In this document: piece by piece, positions 36,680 through 44,831 of the stretch
How positions within the stretch are numbered: position 1 is the first letter of the stretch
How the letters are laid out: every line of letters starts with the position of its first letter
Source: Dyadobacter soli
Lineage (GTDB): Bacteria; Bacteroidota; Bacteroidia; Cytophagales; Spirosomataceae
Length of the DNA stretch: 64,000 nt
Direction: 5' to 3'
Assembly (NCBI RefSeq): GCF_900101885.1
Contig: NZ_FNAN01000007.1
Span: forward strand, 354,896 to 418,895
The notes under the pieces: generated by a model
Told to the model about the DNA's origin: nothing
The model's database searches: none
The model's input: only the letters and a program-made list of their open reading frames with translations
Program-made: the position numbers and the translations under genes

Positions 36680-39202
36680 ATGATTTTAACAAAGCATGTA
36701 CGGGTGTGGCTAGCATTGCTCCTGGCGCCATTCGCTGTAATGGCGCAGCCGCAACCTTCGACGCTCAAAGGCGTGCCTTTCCACAACATTACCCTGGAAG
36801 TTTCGCTGAAACCTTTCCGGCAGAACGACAAGGCTTACATCCGCGAAACCGCCCGCGAAATGTTCACGCAATGGCATTCGATGCTGCGGCACGCCGACAC
36901 CGTGTCGGTAATGCTATGGACCGGTGACGGCTCCGAAATCCTCGAATACAAGGGCGATCCGGGCCAGCGGCTCGAATGGGCGCGCTACATCGGCAACCCC
37001 AATACCGAGCACGCCGTGGGCTCGGGGCCGAAAGAATTGTCGATCCACGAGCGGGCTTACCTGTACCTCGAAAGCCCGCCGGAATTTACCTATGACGACC
37101 TGAAATTCATTGTGGCTACTTTGAAGGAGGAAGGCCGGAAGGTGACGGGCAAGCCTATCCGCATTGGCGAGACTTTCGATCCGGGGCCGGAATTTGCCAA
37201 ATCCGACTTCAAATACAAACGTCACCGCGAGATCCTCGGCGGCAGCGCCATGGGCCATAACACGATGGTGAGCTGCTATTCGATACTCAAAGCAGACTCG
37301 GAGCCTTACGCGGGTTTCCCGAACGGTATCCCGGAAGGGACGCCGTTCGGCACGTTCCTGGGCAGGCAGGTAAGGCGGCTGACCGACGATATGGGCTTCG
37401 ATTTCATCTGGCTGAGCAACGGGTTCGGGTTTGGTGTGGAAGGATGGTCTTCAACCGGCGCTATCTTCGACGGCAAAGGGTTTGACCAGGAAAAACTGGC
37501 GGCTACGCATTCCAAAATCGCCGATTTCTGGAAGTATTTCCGCGCCGAATGTCCCGATATTCAGGTGCAGACGCGCGGTACCAATCTTTCCACCGGCGCC
37601 GACCTGGCCCGCGATGGTGTTGATTTGAAATCCATTTACAAGGACAAAAACATTTTGCCCCCACCTAACTCGCCTTGGGCGGCGCTGGACGGCGATTTCG
37701 GGCTGGAAATGGTGGGTTATATGTCGAGAATGGCCGAGTTGCCCGACGAGCGCTACCTTTTCCGCTACTACACCCACGACCCGTGGTGGATCAACAGCCC
37801 GTGGCTCGACCGCTATGGCCGCGAGCCGCACGACATTTACCTGCCGCTGGCCGTATCGCGGATCAATGCCAAAGGCGAGGTAAAACTGCCGAGCCACCTC
37901 AACTTCCTCAGCATCGACGATTCCTTCGGCAACATGCCTACCCAGGTGCCCGACGAGGTGACGCCGCACATCCTCAAAGCCCGCTACGACGCGCCTACCG
38001 CGCCGGGCCCGCTCGTGTGGGTGTACCCGTTCGACGAGTATTACGACTGGGCATTCCGTTTCAAAGATCGCCTGCCGGAAATCTATTACGGCGACTGGCT
38101 CATCCGCCAGGCATTGAATAACGGCTTGCCGGTTAACACGGTCATTTCCACAGGTTCATTCCAAAAAGTAATAGGTCAAAATCCGGCCCGCTTCAAAGAA
38201 TCGGTGCTGCTAACCATCGTACCGGAAGCTGGTTCTGCATTGGAAAAAGCATTGATCACATTTGTCGAGAATGGCGGAAAGCTGATGGTTTACGGACCGG
38301 CCGGGCATGCCGGAAAGGCATTTCTCGATCTCCTCAACCTGCAAAATGTAACGCCGCTCGAAGGCGAGTTCAAGATTAGCAGCGTGTATGCAGGGGATGA
38401 AATGAAGAGTTCCTATCCCAACAAAATCGTCCACAGCGCATTGTTCTCCGGCGGCGGCGTGGCTACGCGCGTGCAAAACGCGAAGGAGCCTTTTACCAAA
38501 ATCCTCTCCCAAATGAACCAGGGCAGCGAAAAGCGTGATGTGGCGTGGGTGCGCGAGCAAAAAGACTGGAATGGCGGCAAAGTCGTGTACATCCGCGGTA
38601 CCAATTCCAGCAAGTTCACCGGCGGCAAATTGCTCACACCGGACGATCCGTCGCAACTCTTCACCGGCCCGCTTTTGCTCCGTTATGCATTGCAGGAATT
38701 CGGTATCGACCTGGGCATTGCGAAAGAAAATCCATCCATTAAAAACCCCGTACTAACCGTGTCGCGGAGCCACAATGCCTTCATTTTCTCGGGCTACAAT
38801 CCGAACACGACCATCCGTAACAAGTTCCGCTTCCCGCAAGGCGCGCCTTTGCTGAACGGCCTCGACACCCAGCTCGAAAAAGGCCGCTCGGTATACAGCC
38901 TGCCCACGGCCTGGAACCGCGAATCGCGGGTGTTTGTGGAGCAAAATGAAGGCATGGTGTCATTGAAAGAGCTGCATTCCGGCGAAATGGGCATTACCAA
39001 ACGCTACCGCATCAGCGGCCTGCAAAATGCTACGGTGCGCATTTATCCGCACGAAGACATTAGCCCGGAGCAGTTTAATGCTTATCTCAATGCAAACTAC
39101 CCGTGGCGCCAGGGCCGCATCGCATTTAAGGCCGGCGACGAGCGGTTTGGGAAGCATTTTGTAGTGGAGGGGGTTACGGGGGATTTGGTGGTGGCGTGGT
39201 AG
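36680..39202 (+). CDS. Exported protein of unknown family, candidate glycan-active enzyme
   Basis: About 840 residues from the ATG at 36680, with signal peptide VRVWLALLLAPFAVMAQP. I do not recognise the family. The N-terminal two thirds look like an alpha/beta barrel, with acidic and aromatic residues at probable strand ends (VMLWTGDGSEIL, IRIGETFDPGPEF, DFIWLSNGFGFGVEGW, LVWVYPFDEYYDW). Next is a Rossmann-like segment (LTIVPEAGSALEKALITFVENGGKLMVYG cut here to its ends) like the trimerisation domain behind the barrel in GH42-type enzymes, then a beta-rich C-terminus. It is the only candidate for a depolymerase in this SusCD locus, so it may be a new glycoside hydrolase; that role is inferred from context and outline fold only. 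Confidence 0.6.
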   Translation: MILTKHVRVWLALLLAPFAVMAQPQPSTLKGVPFHNITLEVSLKPFRQNDKAYIRETAREMFTQWHSMLRHADTVSVMLWTGDGSEILEYKGDPGQRLEWARYIGNPNTEHAVGSGPKELSIHERAYLYLESPPEFTYDDLKFIVATLKEEGRKVTGKPIRIGETFDPGPEFAKSDFKYKRHREILGGSAMGHNTMVSCYSILKADSEPYAGFPNGIPEGTPFGTFLGRQVRRLTDDMGFDFIWLSNGFGFGVEGWSSTGAIFDGKGFDQEKLAATHSKIADFWKYFRAECPDIQVQTRGTNLSTGADLARDGVDLKSIYKDKNILPPPNSPWAALDGDFGLEMVGYMSRMAELPDERYLFRYYTHDPWWINSPWLDRYGREPHDIYLPLAVSRINAKGEVKLPSHLNFLSIDDSFGNMPTQVPDEVTPHILKARYDAPTAPGPLVWVYPFDEYYDWAFRFKDRLPEIYYGDWLIRQALNNGLPVNTVISTGSFQKVIGQNPARFKESVLLTIVPEAGSALEKALITFVENGGKLMVYGPAGHAGKAFLDLLNLQNVTPLEGEFKISSVYAGDEMKSSYPNKIVHSALFSGGGVATRVQNAKEPFTKILSQMNQGSEKRDVAWVREQKDWNGGKVVYIRGTNSSKFTGGKLLTPDDPSQLFTGPLLLRYALQEFGIDLGIAKENPSIKNPVLTVSRSHNAFIFSGYNPNTTIRNKFRFPQGAPLLNGLDTQLEKGRSVYSLPTAWNRESRVFVEQNEGMVSLKELHSGEMGITKRYRISGLQNATVRIYPHEDISPEQFNAYLNANYPWRQGRIAFKAGDERFGKHFVVEGVTGDLVVAW

Positions 39203-39221
39203 GCGGTATGCGCTGCGCGCT

Positions 39222-39310
39222 GACCATGGACCGCCGACCGCCGACCGATGACCGCCGACCGAAATATTTGTGACAACGCCTGACAACACCTGACCATCCT
39301 TGACAAATTC
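39222..39310 (+). repeat. Two adjacent short tandem repeats
   Basis: 39222-39263 holds six imperfect seven-base units of the form GACCGCC. 39271-39310 holds four imperfect ten-base units of the form TGACAACxCC. They fill the gap between the 843-residue-class gene and the SGNH hydrolase and end 10 bp before the latter's start, so length changes could alter its expression. Confidence 0.75.
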
Positions 39311-39320
39311 TGAATTGATT

Positions 39321-40025
39321 ATGCTGAAACATCTTCCCGTTGTCCTTTTCCTGACCTTGCTGGCCGCTACCGGTGGGGTTGCGCAGGTTGCCGACACTAC
39401 CTATTTGTCGGATTTGAAGCGTGAGTTACGTACGCAGTGGCCGAAGAACCGCCGGATCAATATCGTGTTTCACGGGCATTCGGTGCCGGCGGGGTTTTGG
39501 GATAACCATGAGGTTCATACATTGGAATCTTATCCGAACCTGTTTCTGAAAACTTTGAAAGCACACTACCCGTATGCGGTTGTGAATGTGATCGTTACGG
39601 CGATCGGGGGAGAAAATTCTTTAAATGGTGCGAAACGCTTTGAAACCGAGGTACTGCCGCACCAGCCCGATGTAATTTTTATCGATTATGCATTGAACGA
39701 CCGTTTTTCCCCATTGGACAAAACGCGTGAGGCACTGGAAAAAATGATCCGGACAGCGCAGGCGAAAAATATCAAGGTAATCCTCGTAACACCCTCGCCC
39801 GACCAGCGGATCGGCATCTCCGATCCATCGAACCCGCTGGACCCCTATGCCGCACAAATCCGCGAACTGGCTAAACAGTACCGCACCGGCCTGGCCGACC
39901 CTTACATTGATTTTCAGAAAGTGGTAAAAGAAGGGAAACTGAAAGAAGTTATGTCTTCGATCAACCATCCCAATGAAAAAGGGCATATGATGATCGTCGA
40001 AAGGCTGGCGTCCTATTTCTATTGA
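39321..40025 (+). CDS. Exported SGNH/GDSL-type hydrolase
   Basis: About 234 residues from the ATG at 39321 (MLKHLPVVLFLTLLAATGG signal peptide; the frame upstream starts only with TTG). The four SGNH blocks are visible: FHGHSVPAG (nucleophile serine, with His in place of the usual Asp of GDS), AIGGENS (Gly), DYALND (Asn) and NHPNEKGH (catalytic His). Such enzymes in carbohydrate loci usually remove acetyl or other esters from glycans. It lies convergent to the GntR gene, with stops six bases apart. Confidence 0.85.
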   Translation: MLKHLPVVLFLTLLAATGGVAQVADTTYLSDLKRELRTQWPKNRRINIVFHGHSVPAGFWDNHEVHTLESYPNLFLKTLKAHYPYAVVNVIVTAIGGENSLNGAKRFETEVLPHQPDVIFIDYALNDRFSPLDKTREALEKMIRTAQAKNIKVILVTPSPDQRIGISDPSNPLDPYAAQIRELAKQYRTGLADPYIDFQKVVKEGKLKEVMSSINHPNEKGHMMIVERLASYFY

Positions 40026-40031
40026 TACCGG

Positions 40032-40778
40032 CTAGTCGTGGTAATCGGGATTGGCACTGATGGCGAATTTGTATTTGTCGCCGCGGTAGAAAGATCTTTC
40101 GATTTCCACGACTTCGCCGTCTGTCCCTATCACAGCACTATCGAGTATAAACATCGGTGTAGGTGCTGTGAGGTCAAAATTATCCAGCTCCGAGCCCGGC
40201 TGCACGATCTGCGTACTCAACGTCTGCTTCACTTCCTCGATCCGGAGGTGGTAAGTATTTTCGTAAACTTTAAAATAGGAGATTTCCGTAGGCATCCGGT
40301 TGATCTTCGGGCAGAGCGTGAGTGAAATGTACTTGATCTCGTCCTTGATGATCTCGTCGTCGGCGTATCGCAACTGGTGGATTTTCAGCACCGGGCCATC
40401 CATAATGAAATGCTTCCCCCCTATTTCCGACGAAATGCCGTCGTCGAGCACCGTTTTTTCCAGTACCACATTATGCGGCTCGAAGCCCTCGGCAATGAGG
40501 CTTTCATGGAACCCGCGCCGGGTCGCGTTGATGGACCCGAGCGTGCGGATCAGGTGATGGCCTACCGTCCGGTTCAACACAAACGTCCCCTTTCCCTTAA
40601 TGCGCCGTGCCCAGCCCTGGTTCTCGATTTCGAGCAGGCTTTTCCGGGCGGTGGTGTTGCTTACCTTATAGTTTTTAATCAGATCGTTCTCGGAAGGGAT
40701 CTTGTCGCCCGGCTGTAATTCGCCGGACTTGATCCTTTCAACGATTTCGTCACTAATGCTAAGAAACTTGGGTTTCAT
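40032..40778 (-). CDS. GntR-family regulator with UTRA domain
   Basis: 248 residues from the ATG at 40778. The winged helix is PGDKIPSENDLIKNYKVSNTTARKSLLEIENQG followed by RIKGKGTFV (shown here in part). The C-terminal half is a UTRA effector domain (LKIHQLRYAD, LSTQIVQPGSELDNFDL, MFILDSAVIGTDGEVVEIERSFYRGD), which in relatives binds a sugar phosphate or similar metabolite. It probably controls the convergent utilisation locus 29065-40025; the 12-bp elements at 29047 and 30365 are candidate sites. It also lies 81 bp behind the kinase-LanC gene on the same strand and could receive readthrough. Confidence 0.9.
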   Translation of the reverse strand: MKPKFLSISDEIVERIKSGELQPGDKIPSENDLIKNYKVSNTTARKSLLEIENQGWARRIKGKGTFVLNRTVGHHLIRTLGSINATRRGFHESLIAEGFEPHNVVLEKTVLDDGISSEIGGKHFIMDGPVLKIHQLRYADDEIIKDEIKYISLTLCPKINRMPTEISYFKVYENTYHLRIEEVKQTLSTQIVQPGSELDNFDLTAPTPMFILDSAVIGTDGEVVEIERSFYRGDKYKFAISANPDYHD

Positions 40779-40859
40779 CGGGCCGCGTAATGGATAAATA
40801 CAACTCCCAAAGTAACTCAAACTTGTGAATATATCCGCAATGCATCCAACACCAATCCT

Positions 40860-43208
40860 TTACTCAAAAAGCGGCATCCGGGCGAACTCCGGGCGGTCCA
40901 GTTCTTCGAAGAGAACCGCCGCGCCGATATTTCCCTTGTACAGGCTGTGGTTCCGCATTTGCCCGGAATAAACATGCGGCAGCATTTGTTTCGCGATGCG
41001 CTTCGCTTCGGTCAGGTAAAAGTCGTTTTTCGAGGCATTGTAAACGCTCAAAAGCGCGTAGCATTCGCCCGACCTGCCGCAACACAGGCTGCCGTTCATA
41101 CCGGGTTGAGCCGCATTCAAAAAGTATGCGGCCGTTTTTTGGGCCAGTTCGAGGTAGCACTCATCGGAGGTAAAATGGAACAATGCTGTCCATAAAAACG
41201 TGTACCCGGCCGATCCGTGACACCAGCCTGTCCATGAAACCGGTTCGGTATTGGAGATTTCCCAGCGCATTACCCCATTTTCTTCAATGCCGAGCGCGAC
41301 AAGCTGTTCAACCCTGTCAAAGAAACGTGCGGGTAAATGCTGTCCGGAAGCCTTACACCATTTTAATGTTGCATATAAAATTCCCGCCCAGCCGTGCGCA
41401 ATTCCCCGGTAGTTGATCGGGTTCATTTCGCCAATTGCAGCGTAGGAATCCATGATCGACCAGATTTCTTCCATGATGCCTTTGCCAAATGCTGTCAAAT
41501 CCTTTGGAAGAAATTTGTCATGCGACGGCATATTTTCCAAAAGCAGCGAACTCCCGATCAGCGCCGCCGACTTACCCAGCGTAAGGTCCAGGTTATCGCA
41601 CGATTGCGAGGCATGCATTAAAAAATTGCGGACCGCATTGTAATAGCCGGCATAGTTCCCGCCCGCCTGGCTTACCAGCGCCTGCACGAGGTCTACGCCG
41701 CTCGGGGTGTGGTAGATCGAGGAAAGCCCGACAATGGACGGGCTCAGATCCATATCTTTGGAATAAAACCCGCTTTCAGGATCGTGCACATAACCCGCCG
41801 CGCGATCGCTCCATACGTCCGCAAGGGCGAGGGTTTCGGCATTTGCACTCACCAATGCTTTCCGCAGAAACAGATAGGCAATGCCTGCCGCCCCGAAATT
41901 AACCGAGCTTTTCGGTGCCATTTGCAGTCCGCTGTTCAGAAGCTCTCCCGTCAATCCATAGTCGTTCAGAATCGAATCCTGGAAGGTCTGTACCGACACT
42001 TTCTTGTCCTCGGCAGACCGGTTCGGGAAACTTTCCTGAACTTTCATCATGGCTGAATAGAAATCCTCAATGTGCGCGTAACGGTCTTCCTTGCGCTTCG
42101 CAAGTGCTTTGAAGATCGCTTTTTCAATGTGTGCGTCAATAATAATGTCCAGGTTTCTGAACGGAACGGGCGTTTCTTCGACAATTTGGGTAAACAGGAC
42201 TTTCCGGTCATAGGAAAAATTGAGATACTGCCTGCCTGTGAAAAGCTGGTAAAGCAATGCACCCAAAGCATACTGCTCGCCGGCAAACGAGGAAGCCGGC
42301 GCAGGCGAGGCGTCGAGCACCGACTGCGCGTATTCCGGTTCAAAGAAAAAGCTCAGGCCGCCGCGCGGGGGACTCTGATCCTTTGAAATGATCCGGGAAA
42401 GCCCGAAATCGATGATCTTCAATTCTCCCGATTCCGCCACGATGATATTGGCCGGATGCACATCCGAATGGATCACACCCTGATTCTGCAAATGGCGGTA
42501 AGCGTTGAGAATGCGGCCCGAAATACCGAGCAATGCAAGCACATTGGACTGATCGTGCAGGTTATGATACTGCTCGGCTGCCTGCAAACACGATTCGCCA
42601 TCGACCCACTCCATGATCAGGTAATGGTCTTCCCCGTGTTCGCCATGTTCAATCAGCGATGGGTTGACGGCGCCGTCGAGCGCATTGAGTATTTCTATTT
42701 CGTTGTAAAAATTCGCGAGCAGTTGCGGCGCCTTCTGGTTTGTTTTCAGCAATTTGAGGGCATATTGCTGCCCATTTTTCCTGATTTTGTAAATTTCCGT
42801 ATCGGCCACGCCATCCAGTTTCGCCACGATTTCGTAATCTTTGAACCGCTCGCCGGGGCTAAAAAATCGTCTGCTTTTTCCATAGGCTTCATCATAGGAT
42901 ACCAAAAAACCTTCGCTCCGGAGCCTCACCAGAAACGTATACGAGCCTTCCAATATCGACTGTGCGTCCAGGTTATTGAGTAATGCATAAGTAAGCACGC
43001 CTTCGGGCAGGGATTTGGGTTTTCTAAATCCCTGCAAAAGCGACGCGGATGAGGCATCGATGATTTTGCTGGTATTTCTGGCGTGGGTGTAGGTGATGAT
43101 GAAGTCGTCTGCCTCGTACTCGAATTTGGCGAGCGCCTGTTCGGGCAATTGTTTTACCGGCAGCACCTGCACATCTTCCGGCAATATGTATAGTTGATTG
43201 GAAGCCAT
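40860..43208 (-). CDS. Fused protein kinase-LanC cyclase with RRE-like N-terminus (RiPP modification)
   Basis: 782 residues. Residues 25-105 resemble a PqqD-like RiPP recognition element (DASSASLLQGF ... FLVRLRSEGFLVS). Residues about 124-390 are a protein kinase domain with Lys152 in YALKLLK, HSD at 247-249, Asn254 and DFG at 267-269, so it looks catalytically competent. Residues about 437-775 are a LanC-like barrel with GWCHGSAG (Cys663) and LCCGRSG (Cys709, Cys710), giving a possible three-Cys zinc site in place of Cys-Cys-His. Unlike LanKC and LanL, no lyase domain precedes the kinase; a separate lyase-like gene lies 21 bp upstream. It would phosphorylate Ser/Thr of the peptide at 44400 and then close thioether rings. 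Confidence 0.85.
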   Translation of the reverse strand: MASNQLYILPEDVQVLPVKQLPEQALAKFEYEADDFIITYTHARNTSKIIDASSASLLQGFRKPKSLPEGVLTYALLNNLDAQSILEGSYTFLVRLRSEGFLVSYDEAYGKSRRFFSPGERFKDYEIVAKLDGVADTEIYKIRKNGQQYALKLLKTNQKAPQLLANFYNEIEILNALDGAVNPSLIEHGEHGEDHYLIMEWVDGESCLQAAEQYHNLHDQSNVLALLGISGRILNAYRHLQNQGVIHSDVHPANIIVAESGELKIIDFGLSRIISKDQSPPRGGLSFFFEPEYAQSVLDASPAPASSFAGEQYALGALLYQLFTGRQYLNFSYDRKVLFTQIVEETPVPFRNLDIIIDAHIEKAIFKALAKRKEDRYAHIEDFYSAMMKVQESFPNRSAEDKKVSVQTFQDSILNDYGLTGELLNSGLQMAPKSSVNFGAAGIAYLFLRKALVSANAETLALADVWSDRAAGYVHDPESGFYSKDMDLSPSIVGLSSIYHTPSGVDLVQALVSQAGGNYAGYYNAVRNFLMHASQSCDNLDLTLGKSAALIGSSLLLENMPSHDKFLPKDLTAFGKGIMEEIWSIMDSYAAIGEMNPINYRGIAHGWAGILYATLKWCKASGQHLPARFFDRVEQLVALGIEENGVMRWEISNTEPVSWTGWCHGSAGYTFLWTALFHFTSDECYLELAQKTAAYFLNAAQPGMNGSLCCGRSGECYALLSVYNASKNDFYLTEAKRIAKQMLPHVYSGQMRNHSLYKGNIGAAVLFEELDRPEFARMPLFE

Positions 43209-43229
43209 AAGTTTAAGAGTTAGAGTTTG

Positions 43230-44387
43230 CTAAGCAGCCGTCCAGGTGGTGGTATCAACTCCTTCCAGCATCATTTTTTTCAAAACAAAATCAATACGCT
43301 CCTCCTGCCCCAGCTTTTCCGTTTTGGACAAAGCAATGGATGCGGCCAGCTTTTCGGTCACTGTGGCGCGCCAGCTTCCGCCTTCGATATTTTTCAGGAT
43401 TTCGTCCGTAGCCCTGTCCATTCCCCAGGACAGCATTCCCGATTCGTCCAGCGGAGCGGTGAACGGAACGCCCTGTGCATTGTACGTTTTTAGAACCAGA
43501 GCGAGCCGCTCGGCGGTGGTCAGCAGATCATCGAACGCCGTGAAGTATGCCACAAACTTGTCGGGCCGGAGCAAACCTTCCCGGTTCATGCCGACTTTGA
43601 AACTGAAAGCGCCGGACGCGGCAAGCACGCGCACCGTTTTGTCAAATACATCCGACAATTCGTCCAAAACCGGGCTGATGTACATCTTGTAGGTTGCGCT
43701 CAACCGCGTATCGTGATGCCCGTTCTGCTTCCGGCTCCACGAAATCCAGCTGAATTTAGGATCCGGCTCGTGCTTTTTCCAGGTTTTAAGCAATTCACGG
43801 CTTAGCGGGTCATTTTTACCAATGTTCAAAAAATCTTCTACTTCCTCCACTGTTCTGAGTGCATTGGAATGCGCCAAAAGGAGCGGTACCGTATTATATG
43901 CGTAAAGCTTGTCAGCGAGCGAGAGCGTGTCGGCCTCATTCAACCGAACCGCATAACGGACAGCACTATACGACATTCCAAGTAAAGGATGCCGGCGGTC
44001 TGCGGTCCGCTCATCCGAGTCATACAGGAAAGTCTGCGCGGCGGGTCCGGAGTAAAAATGCTCCGCAACCTTGATCTCGAAAATCCCTTCCAGCACCAAT
44101 CGGGCCATTGTCAGGTTCGTTTCATCATCATACTCACGCTTGAAGTAATGCGGCAGTTCCCCCTCGTTTTGCAAAACGTAGAACAGGAGCGCCACTTCCT
44201 TGTAGGCAAGCCTGGTACTGCTCCCGGCATCCTGATTCCTGCGCCGGAATATTCCGAAAAACTCAGGATCGTTGCTTAGATCAGCAAGCGCATGGAGCGC
44301 TTGCTGATCTAAATTCCCCTGCTCAACCAGTTCGAACGCCGTGTTTGACCGGAACGTTGCGTGCAAAAGAAATTTGACTTTGATCAT
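43230..44387 (-). CDS. HopA1-like phospho-Ser/Thr lyase candidate of a RiPP operon
   Basis: 385 residues, cytoplasmic. The C-terminal part, about residues 225-335, has the pattern of HopA1-family domains used as separate lyases in class V lanthipeptide systems: a YKMYISPV strand, FSFKVG (Lys264), LLRPDKFVAYF (Arg274, Asp276) and GVPFTAPLDESGMLSWGMD. The N-terminal half (LADLSNDPEFFGIFRRR ... ARLVLEGIFEIK) is helical and resembles the same family in outline. The assignment rests on pattern memory and on its place between a precursor-like gene (12 bp upstream) and a kinase-cyclase gene (21 bp downstream). The role would be beta-elimination of phosphate to give dehydroalanine or dehydrobutyrine. 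Confidence 0.65.
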   Translation of the reverse strand: MIKVKFLLHATFRSNTAFELVEQGNLDQQALHALADLSNDPEFFGIFRRRNQDAGSSTRLAYKEVALLFYVLQNEGELPHYFKREYDDETNLTMARLVLEGIFEIKVAEHFYSGPAAQTFLYDSDERTADRRHPLLGMSYSAVRYAVRLNEADTLSLADKLYAYNTVPLLLAHSNALRTVEEVEDFLNIGKNDPLSRELLKTWKKHEPDPKFSWISWSRKQNGHHDTRLSATYKMYISPVLDELSDVFDKTVRVLAASGAFSFKVGMNREGLLRPDKFVAYFTAFDDLLTTAERLALVLKTYNAQGVPFTAPLDESGMLSWGMDRATDEILKNIEGGSWRATVTEKLAASIALSKTEKLGQEERIDFVLKKMMLEGVDTTTWTAA

Positions 44388-44399
44388 CAGATTCCCGAT

Positions 44400-44831
44400 T
44401 TATCTGTTTCCCCGTTGAGAACGGACCTCTTCAATGGCCTCCTGCAATTTCTTTTCGAGCATATCCAGTTCATTCGGAGCTTCCTGGATCTTCACGTCTA
44501 CATACTTTTGAAGTTCGGCCAGACTGTTTCTGAATTCATTCAGTTCCGCCACTTCCAATTGATCCACGACCTGCTGATAGGGCGTGCCGGTTTTCCAGAG
44601 CGTGAAGTCCGTCTCGATGAATGAAGGCAAATGGCTGCACGCGATGATACTGCAACCGCCGCAGGTAAAGGCCGGACAAATCGTGGGCCAATGGCAGAAG
44701 ATCGAATGGCCGGGACAGTTGATCAATGTCGGATACGGGCAAACGGATGGGCTGATGATCCGGCAAACGGTAAGCTTGCTGGGATCGAAATTGACTGTGA
44801 CGGCAAGGTCCTTGAATTTGAAAGTTTTCAT
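44400..44831 (-). CDS. Cys/Ser/Thr-rich RiPP precursor-like peptide with C-terminal helix
   Basis: 143 residues. Residues 23-66 hold eight cysteines (23, 31, 39, 46, 52, 57, 60, 65) and many Ser/Thr. Four successive units follow C-x3-[ST]: Cys31-Thr35, Cys39-Ser43, Cys46-Thr50 and Cys52-Thr56. Residues about 84-137 are charged and helical (QQVVDQLEVAELNEF, LDMLEKKLQEAIEEV), probably a coiled coil. The modifiable region thus lies near the N-terminus and the recognition helix at the C-terminus, the reverse of most leader peptides. It is the first gene of the operon with the lyase-like and kinase-LanC genes. Alternatively it could be an unmodified metal-binding protein, but the neighbours argue against that. 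Confidence 0.65.
   Translation of the reverse strand: MKTFKFKDLAVTVNFDPSKLTVCRIISPSVCPYPTLINCPGHSIFCHWPTICPAFTCGGCSIIACSHLPSFIETDFTLWKTGTPYQQVVDQLEVAELNEFRNSLAELQKYVDVKIQEAPNELDMLEKKLQEAIEEVRSQRGNR

Noticed and set aside
40860..43208. Reading the kinase-LanC protein as a signalling kinase or eukaryote-like LanCL protein
   Set aside because: The LanC zinc motifs, RRE-like N-terminus, and the neighbouring Cys/Ser/Thr-rich peptide and lyase-like gene fit RiPP modification better.
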